This document shows, piece by piece, positions 19,319 through 26,883 of a stretch of 31,357 nt of DNA (position 1 is the first letter of the stretch; each line of letters starts with the position of its first letter). Made by a program: the position numbers and the translations under genes. The DNA is from a virus: the IMG/VR virus record IMGVR_UViG_3300012954_000043, positions 1 through 31,357 of that record; one strand, 5' to 3'. The notes under the pieces were generated by a model, which was not told where the DNA came from, searched no databases, and saw only the letters and a program-made list of their open reading frames with translations.

Positions 19319-21402
19319 TGGCATATACTATAAATTACTCCGACAGCAACAAAGGTACTATTTCTATTGAAGATAGTACAATCAATCAACAGACGAGCTT
19401 GGATATTCCAGGAAGAAACACAACAAGCTATGGCTCTGTTATAGCTGAGAGTTTTTTACGTCTACTTGAAAATTTTTCAAATTCAAATTCACCACGTAAT
19501 CCTGTACAAGGACAACTTTGGTACGACAGTTCAACTGGAGTAAATGCGTTAAAATTATATGATGGCACAAGTTGGGTAAACGCAGGTGGACTTAAAAAAG
19601 GAAATAGTTCGCCAGATGTAGCAACAGCTTTAGCTGGAGATTTGTGGGCAGACACAGCAAACAATCAGCTTTACATTTTTACAGGAAGTGGTTGGACTCT
19701 TGTAGGACCTGAATACAGTGATGGTTTACTTACTGGAGCAAAACCAGTTGTCATCACAGGTAAAGATGAAGTTAATTACACAGTATTACAAACTGAAGTA
19801 CAAGGTAATGTTATAGCAATCTTTTCTACAAAACTATTTGAACCAAAAAGCACTATTAACGGATTCCAATTTGTCAGACCTGGACTTAATCTTTCAACAG
19901 CAAATATTGGCGGAGCAGGCGTAGGAAAATTTTATGGTACAAGTGAGAAAGCAGAATTTCTTGTTGTATCAGCTGATGAAAATCCTGTGGCGGCAAGTAA
20001 ATTTTTAAGAAGTGATAAGCTCAGTACAACTACAGAACAATTAGTCATCAGTAATGACGCAGGATTAAGAGTAGGACAGGGTGCTACTATTACATTTGAT
20101 GTTCAAGGTACGTCAGGAGTTGTAGCAAACTTAACATCAGGAGCACCGATCGACTTTAAAGTCAATAATTTAGGTACACAAAAGAATGTTATTAGAGTCG
20201 ATTCAACTGAAAAAGTAGGAATTAATACATTATCGCCTGCTGAAGCATTAGATGTCGCAGGCTCAATTCAAGCAAGTACAAATTTAATTATACAAGGTAC
20301 AACAGATTCTACAAGTATTGGTACAGGTGCTGTAAAAATTTCAGGCGGCGTAGGTATAGCAAAAAAATTATACGTTGGCGGAGCAACAAACATAGCAGGA
20401 ACAAGTACAACTGGATCAATAGAACCAAGTGCTACACAAACATTCAATTTAGGTTCTTCAGAAAAACGCTGGCAGACTGTACATGCTACTGAATTTAGAG
20501 GTAACTTGGTTGGTAACATAACTGGTACGCTTGTAGGTGGTGCGGCAACAGCAAATAAATTAACAAGTGCTTCTACATTTGAACTAAGCGGAGATGTCAG
20601 TTCAAATCAAATTACGTTTGACGGACAAACAGGAGGCACAACAAAAGTATTCACAACAGCAATTAGTAACACATTTATTGCTAATAAAGAACTTGCTACT
20701 GTGCCAAGACAAGATGATGAAATAATACTTAATAGAGTATCAGGTGACGAAACTGGCGTGTTTAAAATTTCACAAGCAACACTAGTCAGTTCAGTACCAA
20801 CTATTCCGATTGGTACTATTGTTCCATTTGGAGGAGTAAGTATTCCAAGTGGTTGGTTGTTATGTGATGGTAGAGAGATACCAATATCTGATTACAATCC
20901 TTTATATACAGCAATCGGATTTCAATTTAAAGATTCAGGACAAGTAACATCAGGAAACTTTGGACTACCTGATTTTAGAGGCAGATTCCCGCTAGGTGCG
21001 GATAACATGGGCGGTACAAGTGCTAACAGGGTAACTGACGTCAACGCAGACACAGTTGGATTAGGGTCTGGTTTTGAAAGTAGAACAATTGATGTTAAAA
21101 ACTTACCTGAACACGAACACGATTTAAGATCACCAAAAGGTGCTCAGTTCTATGTTATTTTAGATGATAGTGGTGCGCCACAAGATGCTGATACTATTCC
21201 TTATGATGCTCCAACAGGTACTAACGCAGGACAAGCAAGAACTTCATCAGGTGGACTATTGAATAGAAGAAACATTCAATACAATCTTCAAACAGGTTTA
21301 GAAGAATTTGAAACTTTTGATATTTCAGAGTTAGGTACACCGTTAAATACGATGAACCCATTCTTAACAGTCAAGTATATCATTTACGCGGGAGTAGCAT
21401 AA
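19318..21402 (+). CDS. Tail-fibre-like protein 1 with phage tail collar domain
   Basis: This is the first of three paralogues. The N-terminal module (about 1-135) contains an ENF-type motif (LLENFSN), P..GQLWYD, LYDGTSW and a second GDLWADTANNQLYIF strand pair; the same order recurs in the next two genes. A middle section holds VGINTLSPAEALDVAG near residue 300 and a NLGSSEKRWQTVHATEF segment near 380, both typical of fibre shaft proteins. The C-terminal part, from about residue 493, is a phage tail collar domain: PIGTIVPFGG, SGWLLCDG, LPDFRGRFPLG and a LPEHEHD histidine segment. Collar domains occur at the ends of short and long fibres, including T4 gp12. It is probably a trimeric fibre or baseplate spike used in attachment. 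Coupled start (TAATG), AGGA at 19303-19306. Confidence 0.82.
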   Translation: MAYTINYSDSNKGTISIEDSTINQQTSLDIPGRNTTSYGSVIAESFLRLLENFSNSNSPRNPVQGQLWYDSSTGVNALKLYDGTSWVNAGGLKKGNSSPDVATALAGDLWADTANNQLYIFTGSGWTLVGPEYSDGLLTGAKPVVITGKDEVNYTVLQTEVQGNVIAIFSTKLFEPKSTINGFQFVRPGLNLSTANIGGAGVGKFYGTSEKAEFLVVSADENPVAASKFLRSDKLSTTTEQLVISNDAGLRVGQGATITFDVQGTSGVVANLTSGAPIDFKVNNLGTQKNVIRVDSTEKVGINTLSPAEALDVAGSIQASTNLIIQGTTDSTSIGTGAVKISGGVGIAKKLYVGGATNIAGTSTTGSIEPSATQTFNLGSSEKRWQTVHATEFRGNLVGNITGTLVGGAATANKLTSASTFELSGDVSSNQITFDGQTGGTTKVFTTAISNTFIANKELATVPRQDDEIILNRVSGDETGVFKISQATLVSSVPTIPIGTIVPFGGVSIPSGWLLCDGREIPISDYNPLYTAIGFQFKDSGQVTSGNFGLPDFRGRFPLGADNMGGTSANRVTDVNADTVGLGSGFESRTIDVKNLPEHEHDLRSPKGAQFYVILDDSGAPQDADTIPYDAPTGTNAGQARTSSGGLLNRRNIQYNLQTGLEEFETFDISELGTPLNTMNPFLTVKYIIYAGVA

Positions 21403-23237
21403 TGCCATATCAAATTAACAAAACAAATGGTACACTACTTGTAAATTTAGCAGATGGACAAATAGATACTACATCAACAGACATCACACTTATAGGAAAA
21501 AACTATTCAGGATTTGGCGAAGCAATAAATGAAAATTTTGTTACAATGCTGGAAAATTTTGCTGGTTCAAGTGCTCCATCGACTCCTTTAGCAGGACAGA
21601 TTTGGTGGGATACAGGAGAATCTAGATTAAAAGTTTACACAGGCACTAGTTGGACAACAGGCGGAGGTCCTATTGTAGGACCAAGACAGCCATCAATGGT
21701 TGCTGGAGACATGTGGATAAACAATGATCAAAACCAACTATACTTTTTTGATGGTACTGATTTAGAACTAGCAGGCCCAATATATAACTCATTCCAAGGA
21801 CGTTCTGGACCTGAAGTTGTTACTGTTCTTGATAACACAGGTACAAGTAGAACCATTGTGAAATACTGGGTAGGAGGAACGCTTGTTGGTCTATGGAGTA
21901 AAGTTGCGTTTAGTCCGCAAAACATAGATACTATTCCAAACTTCACAGGAGATGTTCTTAAAGGTTTTAATGTTGTTGATACCGATTTTATTTTTGCTGG
22001 TACAGCTAGTAAAACACAATCACTTGTTGATTCGCAAGGAGTAGTAAGAACGGCAGGACAGTTTTTAGCTAGTGACTCAGATGATTCTACTTCAGGTGCG
22101 TTGAGAGTATTAAACAATAATGGTTTGACTGTTGGATTAACAGAGAACGTTAATTTAAAAGTTACTAACTTAGGTGTTGTAAGTGAAAATAATGTGTCTG
22201 GAGAAGATTACATTATTAGAATGACAACAAGTCTTGGTAAAGCAGATGCTATTACAGTTAAATCTACTGAAGGTCGTGTAGGAATTTTTAATTCTAATCC
22301 TGCCGCAGTGTTAGATGTTACTGGTGATGTAAAAATTAGCGGTGACTTAACAATAACAGGTTCTACGACAACAATAGATTCGTCAACACTAAGAGTAGAA
22401 GATAAAAATATTGAACTAGCTATTGGTTCAGATAGTACGCTATTGTCTGATTCGCAAGTTGATCAAGCAGGAATTATTGTAAAATCAGCAGGTGGAGACA
22501 AAGAATGGATATGGAGACAAGCTAATAATTCTTGGACAACGCCCAACAGTATTAATTTAACAACAGGCGCAAAATTAAAATCAAATGGTGTAGATATTAT
22601 TGATGGTACTGATGCTCCAGGATTAACATCGGTTGGTAATTTGACATCAGCTAACATAGGAAATATTAGCTTTACCGGAGGTATTGGTGTAAGCACAGGT
22701 GTAGCAGATGGATCTGGAAATGGTTTAAATTTAACACTTGCAGGTAATATGAATTTTGTAACACCTCAAAAGATTTCAGGAGTATCAGATCCTACAGCAA
22801 ATCAAGATGTTGCTACAAAAGCCTATGTTGATACAAGCATTAAAACAGAAATTATTCCTGTAGCATTAGATATTACAGGACTAGGAACAGGCACTAATTT
22901 AAACACCAATATTGCTACTATTTTAAATGATATAGCACCAGCGGCTAACAAGCAAAACGGTGCTGAAGCTAGAGTTCATTGTACCAATACTACAGGTGCT
23001 ACAGCAACACTATCTGCGGCAAATTTGAACGCTAGTTTCAATAAAGATCTGGAAGTAGTACAAAAATTAGACGGTAGTGGCAATGATGATGGATCAGCAT
23101 CTGTCATAGGTGATGCTACATTTAACGATGTGACTGGTGCGATTACGTCTACAGTTACAAGAACTTTGAAATTATTTAGGGTAACGGGCGGTAATTGGAC
23201 TTATGTTCAAGACCTAACTCAGGGCGTAATCATATAA
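21402..23237 (+). CDS. Tail-fibre-like protein 2 (paralogue with a different C-terminus)
   Basis: The N-terminal module matches the neighbouring paralogues: MPYQINKTNG, LIGKNYSGFGE, ENFVTMLENFAG, PLAGQIWWDTGES and GDMWINNDQNQLYFFDGT within the first 130 residues. A middle section has GRVGIFNSNPAAVLDVTGDV and SSTLRVEDKNIELAIGS, the latter often seen in marine phage fibre proteins. DPTANQDVATKAYVDTSI near residue 465 is the short linker motif common in fibre shafts. The last 130 residues are Ala/Asn/Thr/Gly-rich and lack the collar motifs of the gene before; I do not recognise them. A GGGAG ribosome binding site at 21390-21394 precedes the TAATG-coupled start. The stop codon lies inside a perfect TATAAATA box. 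A fibre or adhesin role is inferred from the family. Confidence 0.78.
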   Translation: MPYQINKTNGTLLVNLADGQIDTTSTDITLIGKNYSGFGEAINENFVTMLENFAGSSAPSTPLAGQIWWDTGESRLKVYTGTSWTTGGGPIVGPRQPSMVAGDMWINNDQNQLYFFDGTDLELAGPIYNSFQGRSGPEVVTVLDNTGTSRTIVKYWVGGTLVGLWSKVAFSPQNIDTIPNFTGDVLKGFNVVDTDFIFAGTASKTQSLVDSQGVVRTAGQFLASDSDDSTSGALRVLNNNGLTVGLTENVNLKVTNLGVVSENNVSGEDYIIRMTTSLGKADAITVKSTEGRVGIFNSNPAAVLDVTGDVKISGDLTITGSTTTIDSSTLRVEDKNIELAIGSDSTLLSDSQVDQAGIIVKSAGGDKEWIWRQANNSWTTPNSINLTTGAKLKSNGVDIIDGTDAPGLTSVGNLTSANIGNISFTGGIGVSTGVADGSGNGLNLTLAGNMNFVTPQKISGVSDPTANQDVATKAYVDTSIKTEIIPVALDITGLGTGTNLNTNIATILNDIAPAANKQNGAEARVHCTNTTGATATLSAANLNASFNKDLEVVQKLDGSGNDDGSASVIGDATFNDVTGAITSTVTRTLKLFRVTGGNWTYVQDLTQGVII

Positions 23238-23240
23238 ATA
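23233..23240 (+). promoter_or_regulatory. Late promoter, exact TATAAATA
   Basis: A perfect eight-base match to the T4 late promoter consensus, with its TAA (23235-23237) serving as the stop codon of fibre gene 2. It is followed 27 bases later by the ATG of fibre gene 3, which has AGGGG at 23257-23261. This is the strongest late-promoter candidate in the window. Confidence 0.72.
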
Positions 23241-23267
23241 CATGTAACTAATGATTAGGGGTTATAG

Positions 23268-24746
23268 ATGGCATACGTAATTAACTTAACAAATGGATCA
23301 CAGCTTTCAACAGTTGAAGACGGAACCATTGACCAGAGTACTTCGTTAAAACTAGTAGGTAAAAACTACGCTGGTTATGGTGAGATCCAAAATGAGAACT
23401 TTATTCACTTACTTGAAAACTTTTCAAGTGCTAATCAACCAGCGGCACCACTTAGTGGGCAAATATGGTTTGATAGTGGAGCAAAAAAATTAAGATTTTA
23501 TGATGGTACAAAATTCAGAACCACAACAGGTGCTGAAGTAGGTACTACACAACCAGTTGGATTAACCACTGGTGATTTTTGGTGGGATAGCGGAAATAAT
23601 CAACTTTACGCACAAGGCACAGACGGTGGATTTATCCTAATCGGTCCACAAAGTGTCGGCGATACTGTTACAGCTATGGTAACAGCACAAGTTAGAGATA
23701 CAACCCAAACAAATAGAACTATTATTAAAGGTACTGTTGAAGACGCAGTCGTCTTTATTATTAGTTCAGCAGACTTTACTATTGATGCCACAGACCCAAC
23801 AAACGTAATTACTGGCTTTGATGATATTCATCAAGGTTTGACTTTAAGAAATACAACATCTGGAACAGATGGAATTACATCCGGAGCACAAAGATTCTGG
23901 GGTACAGCTACAAACGCAGAAAAATTAGCAGGTCAGCCGGCAAGTGCTTATGCTTTGGCAGGAAATGCTAACTTCTCTAGTATTGCTAGATTTGCTGACG
24001 CAGGTTTTACTGTAGGTGATGCTAACGATCTAGCTGTATTCATTGATACAGCAAGTCCAGGCAATGAAGGTGTAATTGATAACACAGTAGGACAAAAAAT
24101 TAGATTCAAAGTTAAGTCTAGTGGAGGAGTTACAACAGAACCGTTCCATATTTCAGCAGACGGCTTGTCTCCAACTCAAACAACAACATATGATATAGGT
24201 AGCACAAACTTTAAATTTAGAAACATTTACGCTACATCATTTATTGGATTAGCTACAAACGCTACAAATTTACAAGTTGGTTCAAATTTTAGAACAGGTG
24301 ATGTTAATCCAACAAATAACACTGTAGCAGTAAGAGATTCAAGTGGTAATTTATCTGCCAATGTGTTTAATGGTATTTCAACCAGTGCTAGATACGCTGA
24401 CTTAGCAGAAAAATACGCAACAGACAAAAATTATCCTGTAGGAACACTTATGACAATAGGTGGAGAAGCAGAAGCAACAGCGTGTGAAAATGATGACAAC
24501 ATCTGTGTAGGAGTAATTAGTACTAGACCTGCTTATTTAATGAACTCAGAAGCAGAAGGACAAGCAATAGCTTTAGTCGGAAGGGTACCAGTTAGGATTA
24601 CAGGCCCGGTAAATAAAGGTGAGCCTGTGTTTGTAGCAGAGAATGGTACAGCAAGTGCTACCGGAGTTGGCGCAATGGTTGCTATTGCTCTTGAAAGCAA
24701 TGACAGACATGAAGAAACTTTGGTTGAGTGTATTTTAAAGATATAA
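23268..24746 (+). CDS. Tail-fibre-like protein 3 with ADLAEKY-type C-terminal domain
   Basis: This is the third paralogue, 492 residues. The first 130 residues repeat the module of its neighbours: LVGKNYAGYGEIQNENF, LLENFSS, PLSGQIWFDSG and GDFWWDSGNNQLYAQ. The middle has a short shaft with YDIGSTNFKFRNIYATSF near residue 310. The C-terminal part begins with SARYADLAEKYATD near residue 370 and continues VGTLMTIGGEAEATAC, VGVISTRPAYLMNS and ALVGRVPVRITGPVNKGEPV. I know this domain as a frequent C-terminus of marine phage fibre proteins; its role is not established to my knowledge, though in placement it resembles domains that assist or terminate trimer folding. It has its own probable late promoter, unlike paralogues 1 and 2, so expression may be partly independent. 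Confidence 0.8.
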   Translation: MAYVINLTNGSQLSTVEDGTIDQSTSLKLVGKNYAGYGEIQNENFIHLLENFSSANQPAAPLSGQIWFDSGAKKLRFYDGTKFRTTTGAEVGTTQPVGLTTGDFWWDSGNNQLYAQGTDGGFILIGPQSVGDTVTAMVTAQVRDTTQTNRTIIKGTVEDAVVFIISSADFTIDATDPTNVITGFDDIHQGLTLRNTTSGTDGITSGAQRFWGTATNAEKLAGQPASAYALAGNANFSSIARFADAGFTVGDANDLAVFIDTASPGNEGVIDNTVGQKIRFKVKSSGGVTTEPFHISADGLSPTQTTTYDIGSTNFKFRNIYATSFIGLATNATNLQVGSNFRTGDVNPTNNTVAVRDSSGNLSANVFNGISTSARYADLAEKYATDKNYPVGTLMTIGGEAEATACENDDNICVGVISTRPAYLMNSEAEGQAIALVGRVPVRITGPVNKGEPVFVAENGTASATGVGAMVAIALESNDRHEETLVECILKI

Positions 24747-24750
24747 AATA
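24742..24750 (+). promoter_or_regulatory. Weak late-promoter-like box (TATAAAATA)
   Basis: The box differs from TATAAATA by one inserted A and overlaps the stop codon of fibre gene 3 (24744-24746). Only 11 bases separate it from the next ATG at 24762, and they include AAGGAAG. A transcript starting here would have a very short leader. I list it with low confidence. Confidence 0.22.
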
Positions 24751-24761
24751 AAGGAAGTAAG

Positions 24762-25676
24762 ATGGCAGTAGGCGATATAATCACAGCGGCAAGATACAAC
24801 ATTATTCGAGCAAGAACAAATGCTGTATTAGGTTTAGGAGCTGGTGATGAAGGTTACGGACAAGCAGTTCAAAGTACAGCAGTTGCCGTAGGAGCAACAG
24901 TAACAGCTCAACATATGGCAAATTTATATACTGACATTAACAAAATTAGGATTCATCAAACTGGTTCTACTGTTACGCAGATAGATCCACCTGAAGTTGG
25001 AGATATCATTGAAGATAGTAATACTTCAACAAAAGAAGGATATGTTCAATATGAAGATATTAGTATTACAGCACAAGCGGCACGATTAAGTGCGGCGGCA
25101 AGTCAATTAGGATTACAATCTGGAACCTCTAGTGTTAGAAATTCTAACTGGAGTACTGATATAAATCATGTCTTTACAGTGACATTTGGTGGTTATTCTG
25201 TTACTAACGGTGATGGATCAGTAACAACTATTTCGGCTGTAGATCATATGCGGGTATTTTTTAATGCTGGCGGAACAATTAATTTAAGTGGTAGTATAGG
25301 ATCTGGTTCTTCAGCAATTAACAATGACTGGCGTAACTTGATGACTTCGGTTGGTACAGTTGTTTTTGGTAGAAGTGCTACAAGTAACGGTTCTACAGGT
25401 ACAGCCTACGGATATGCGAACTTGCCAGGAGGTTATGTGACAATTTTCAACAAAACAGCATCAGCATATTCACAAAACGATTACTTAATAGAAGCAAAGA
25501 AAAGCGGAAATGTTCTTACATATAGAGTAACATTTAACGAAGATAAGACAGGCAATCCAAATTTTGACGAAGCTGTTACTGCTACAACCACTAGCACAGC
25601 ACAAATGAATAGACCTAACAATTCAGCTTCTGTAAATGTACCAGCACCAAGTTTCAGCACAACAAACGGATTATAA
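24762..25676 (+). CDS. Virion structural protein of marine phages (304 aa)
   Basis: Residues 1-75 (MAVGDIITAARYNIIRARTN and onward) look helical and Ala-rich. They are followed by a beta-rich part with DHMRVFFNAGGTINLSGS near residue 165, NNDWRNLMTSVGTVVFG near 190 and a Gly/Ser/Thr/Asn-rich end. The DHMR.FFNAGG motif is one I associate with tail or virion proteins in marine myoviruses. No enzyme motif, signal peptide or membrane segment is seen. It sits after the fibre block and before the modification genes, with AGGA at 24752-24755. It ends TTA TAA GGT TAA, so there is a second in-frame stop two codons later, inside a TTAAATA box. The structural role is by family resemblance and context. 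Confidence 0.65.
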   Translation: MAVGDIITAARYNIIRARTNAVLGLGAGDEGYGQAVQSTAVAVGATVTAQHMANLYTDINKIRIHQTGSTVTQIDPPEVGDIIEDSNTSTKEGYVQYEDISITAQAARLSAAASQLGLQSGTSSVRNSNWSTDINHVFTVTFGGYSVTNGDGSVTTISAVDHMRVFFNAGGTINLSGSIGSGSSAINNDWRNLMTSVGTVVFGRSATSNGSTGTAYGYANLPGGYVTIFNKTASAYSQNDYLIEAKKSGNVLTYRVTFNEDKTGNPNFDEAVTATTTSTAQMNRPNNSASVNVPAPSFSTTNGL

Positions 25677-25678
25677 GG

Positions 25679-25685
25679 TTAAATA
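25679..25685 (+). promoter_or_regulatory. Candidate late promoter TTAAATA before the 116-aa gene
   Basis: GTTAAATA matches six of eight positions of TATAAATA and keeps the TAAATA core. Its TAA is in frame with the upstream gene as a second stop. The core ends 27 bases before the ATG at 25713, the same spacing as at the exact box at 23233. In T4 the start point lies about six bases beyond the box, which here would be near 25691. Confidence 0.4.
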
Positions 25686-25713
25686 GTTATACTATAAACT
25701 AGGAGTATAATTA
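25684..25713 (+). promoter_or_regulatory. Leader hairpin covering the ribosome binding site
   Basis: The arm TAGTTATACT (25684-25693) pairs with AGTATAATTA (25704-25713), ten base pairs including one G-U. The ten-base loop (25694-25703) holds the first half of the AGGAG ribosome binding site (25701-25705). The 3' arm holds the other half and reaches the A of the start codon. The stem is AT-rich, so its stability is modest. A transcript beginning near 25691 would lack most of the 5' arm. Confidence 0.4.
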
Positions 25714-26063
25714 TGGATGAAGCCTTGGCGAAAGCATTAGAGTTTTCCAATTTTACAGCTACATTAAATGGACAAAAAAGAATCCTACATGAGAAATATT
25801 TGGATGACCTGGTTCTATATTATAATAACGGCAAGTTTAGCATAAGCAAAGAAACACTCAATTTTGCTCATATGTTAATATCTAATAATGTTAACAATAC
25901 TATCTTGATAGATGATAACAATAATCCTATTGACATAGCTGATGTAAAAGATTTTCACGGATTAGCTTTACAGAAATACGCTGATGCTACAAACAAGTAC
26001 CTAACATCATATAAGAGATTAATAGCTACTAAAAGAAGTGTAGAAAGTATAGTTGATGTCTAA
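25713..26063 (+). CDS. Small hypothetical protein (116 aa)
   Basis: I do not recognise this protein. It begins MDEALAKALEFSNFTATLNG and looks mostly helical at both ends, with a central stretch rich in Asn, Asp and Ile (NNVNNTILIDDNNNPIDI, about 65-82) and a Lys/Tyr/Arg-rich C-terminus. It has no cysteine pairs, signal peptide or membrane segment. It is the first gene of a chain of overlapping genes running to the window's right edge and overlaps the next gene by eight bases if that one starts at 26056. AGGAG lies seven bases before the start, inside a possible hairpin. It may be structural or a chaperone-like partner of the tail genes; there is no positive evidence for either. Confidence 0.62.
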   Translation: MDEALAKALEFSNFTATLNGQKRILHEKYLDDLVLYYNNGKFSISKETLNFAHMLISNNVNNTILIDDNNNPIDIADVKDFHGLALQKYADATNKYLTSYKRLIATKRSVESIVDV

Positions 26064-26883
26064 TGGTGTTTTATGTTTTGCTCATAATAATGGAAAAATT
26101 GATTATTTAAAACAAGCAACATTTTTAGCAAAACGAGTAAAAAAGTATCTTAATTTACCTACAACAGTAGTCACCTCAACACCTAAAGATTTAACAGCAA
26201 AAGATAAAAAGATTTTTGACAGTGTCATTGAAGTAGAAGATCAAAATTCAAACCTCAAAAGATATTATAACGGAACTTTACATCATCATCAGTTGGTTTT
26301 TAAAAATGCTTCAAGAAGTAATAGTTATGATCTTACTCCTTATGAAAATACTATTGTTCTTGACACTGATTACATTATTTGTAACGATACATTATTAAAT
26401 TGTTTTAATCAAACACAAAACTTTTTAATTTATGATAAAGCAACTGATCTTTGTGATTGGAGAAAATTGGAAGAGTTTGATTACATCAAAGATACAGGAA
26501 TTAAGTTTTATTGGGCAACGTGTTTCTTTTTTACTAAAAATTCTGAAACAAAATTATTTTTTAATTTATTACAGCATATACAAAAAAATTATGAACATTA
26601 TAGAAAAGTTTATAATTTAGATAAAACTTTTAGGAATGATCATTTGTTTAGTATTGGAATACACATGATGAACGGTTTTGAAAAAGGTGACTGGGCAGGA
26701 CAACTTCCTGGAAAAATGTTTTATTCATTAGACAGAGATTTTGTTCATTCTATTAAAGATAACTGTGTGAAAATTCTAGTGGAGAAACAGAATTACAGTG
26801 GTGAATATGTATTAGCATCAACAAAAGATTGTAATGTACATCTTATGAATAAATTTAGTTTAGCGGAGCATATAAATGGATAA
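26056..26883 (+). CDS. Glycosyltransferase-like protein, GT-A fold with DTD motif (1)
   Basis: A 275-residue protein with the arrangement of nucleotide-sugar transferases of the GT8 kind: an N-terminal strand (GVLCFAHNNG), a TTVVTSTPKD strand, then TIVLDTDYIICND with the metal-binding D103-T104-D105. A C-terminal histidine (H262, in NVHLMNKF) is placed like the third metal ligand of GT8 enzymes. Such enzymes move a sugar from a nucleotide sugar to an acceptor; donor and acceptor cannot be read here. I chose ATG 26056 over the TTG at 26053. The ribosome binding site is weak, so translation is probably coupled to the preceding gene. The next gene encodes a related protein, suggesting divergence after duplication. 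The codon use looks more AT-rich than in the tail genes. Confidence 0.7.
   Translation: MSNGVLCFAHNNGKIDYLKQATFLAKRVKKYLNLPTTVVTSTPKDLTAKDKKIFDSVIEVEDQNSNLKRYYNGTLHHHQLVFKNASRSNSYDLTPYENTIVLDTDYIICNDTLLNCFNQTQNFLIYDKATDLCDWRKLEEFDYIKDTGIKFYWATCFFFTKNSETKLFFNLLQHIQKNYEHYRKVYNLDKTFRNDHLFSIGIHMMNGFEKGDWAGQLPGKMFYSLDRDFVHSIKDNCVKILVEKQNYSGEYVLASTKDCNVHLMNKFSLAEHING

Noticed and set aside
23241-23267. CTAAT-G-ATTAG inverted repeat in the leader of fibre gene 3 as a hairpin
   Set aside because: The central loop is a single base, so it cannot fold as an RNA hairpin as written, and the alternative pairings are short and bulged.
26432-26620. 62-codon + strand frame inside the first glycosyltransferase-like gene
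   Set aside because: It is in another frame of a gene with a clear DTD motif, has low-complexity Ile/Phe/Lys content and no ribosome binding site.
26871-26878. TATAAATG as a late promoter at the start of the second glycosyltransferase-like gene
   Set aside because: The box would contain the gene's own start codon, so a transcript starting downstream of it could not encode the start.
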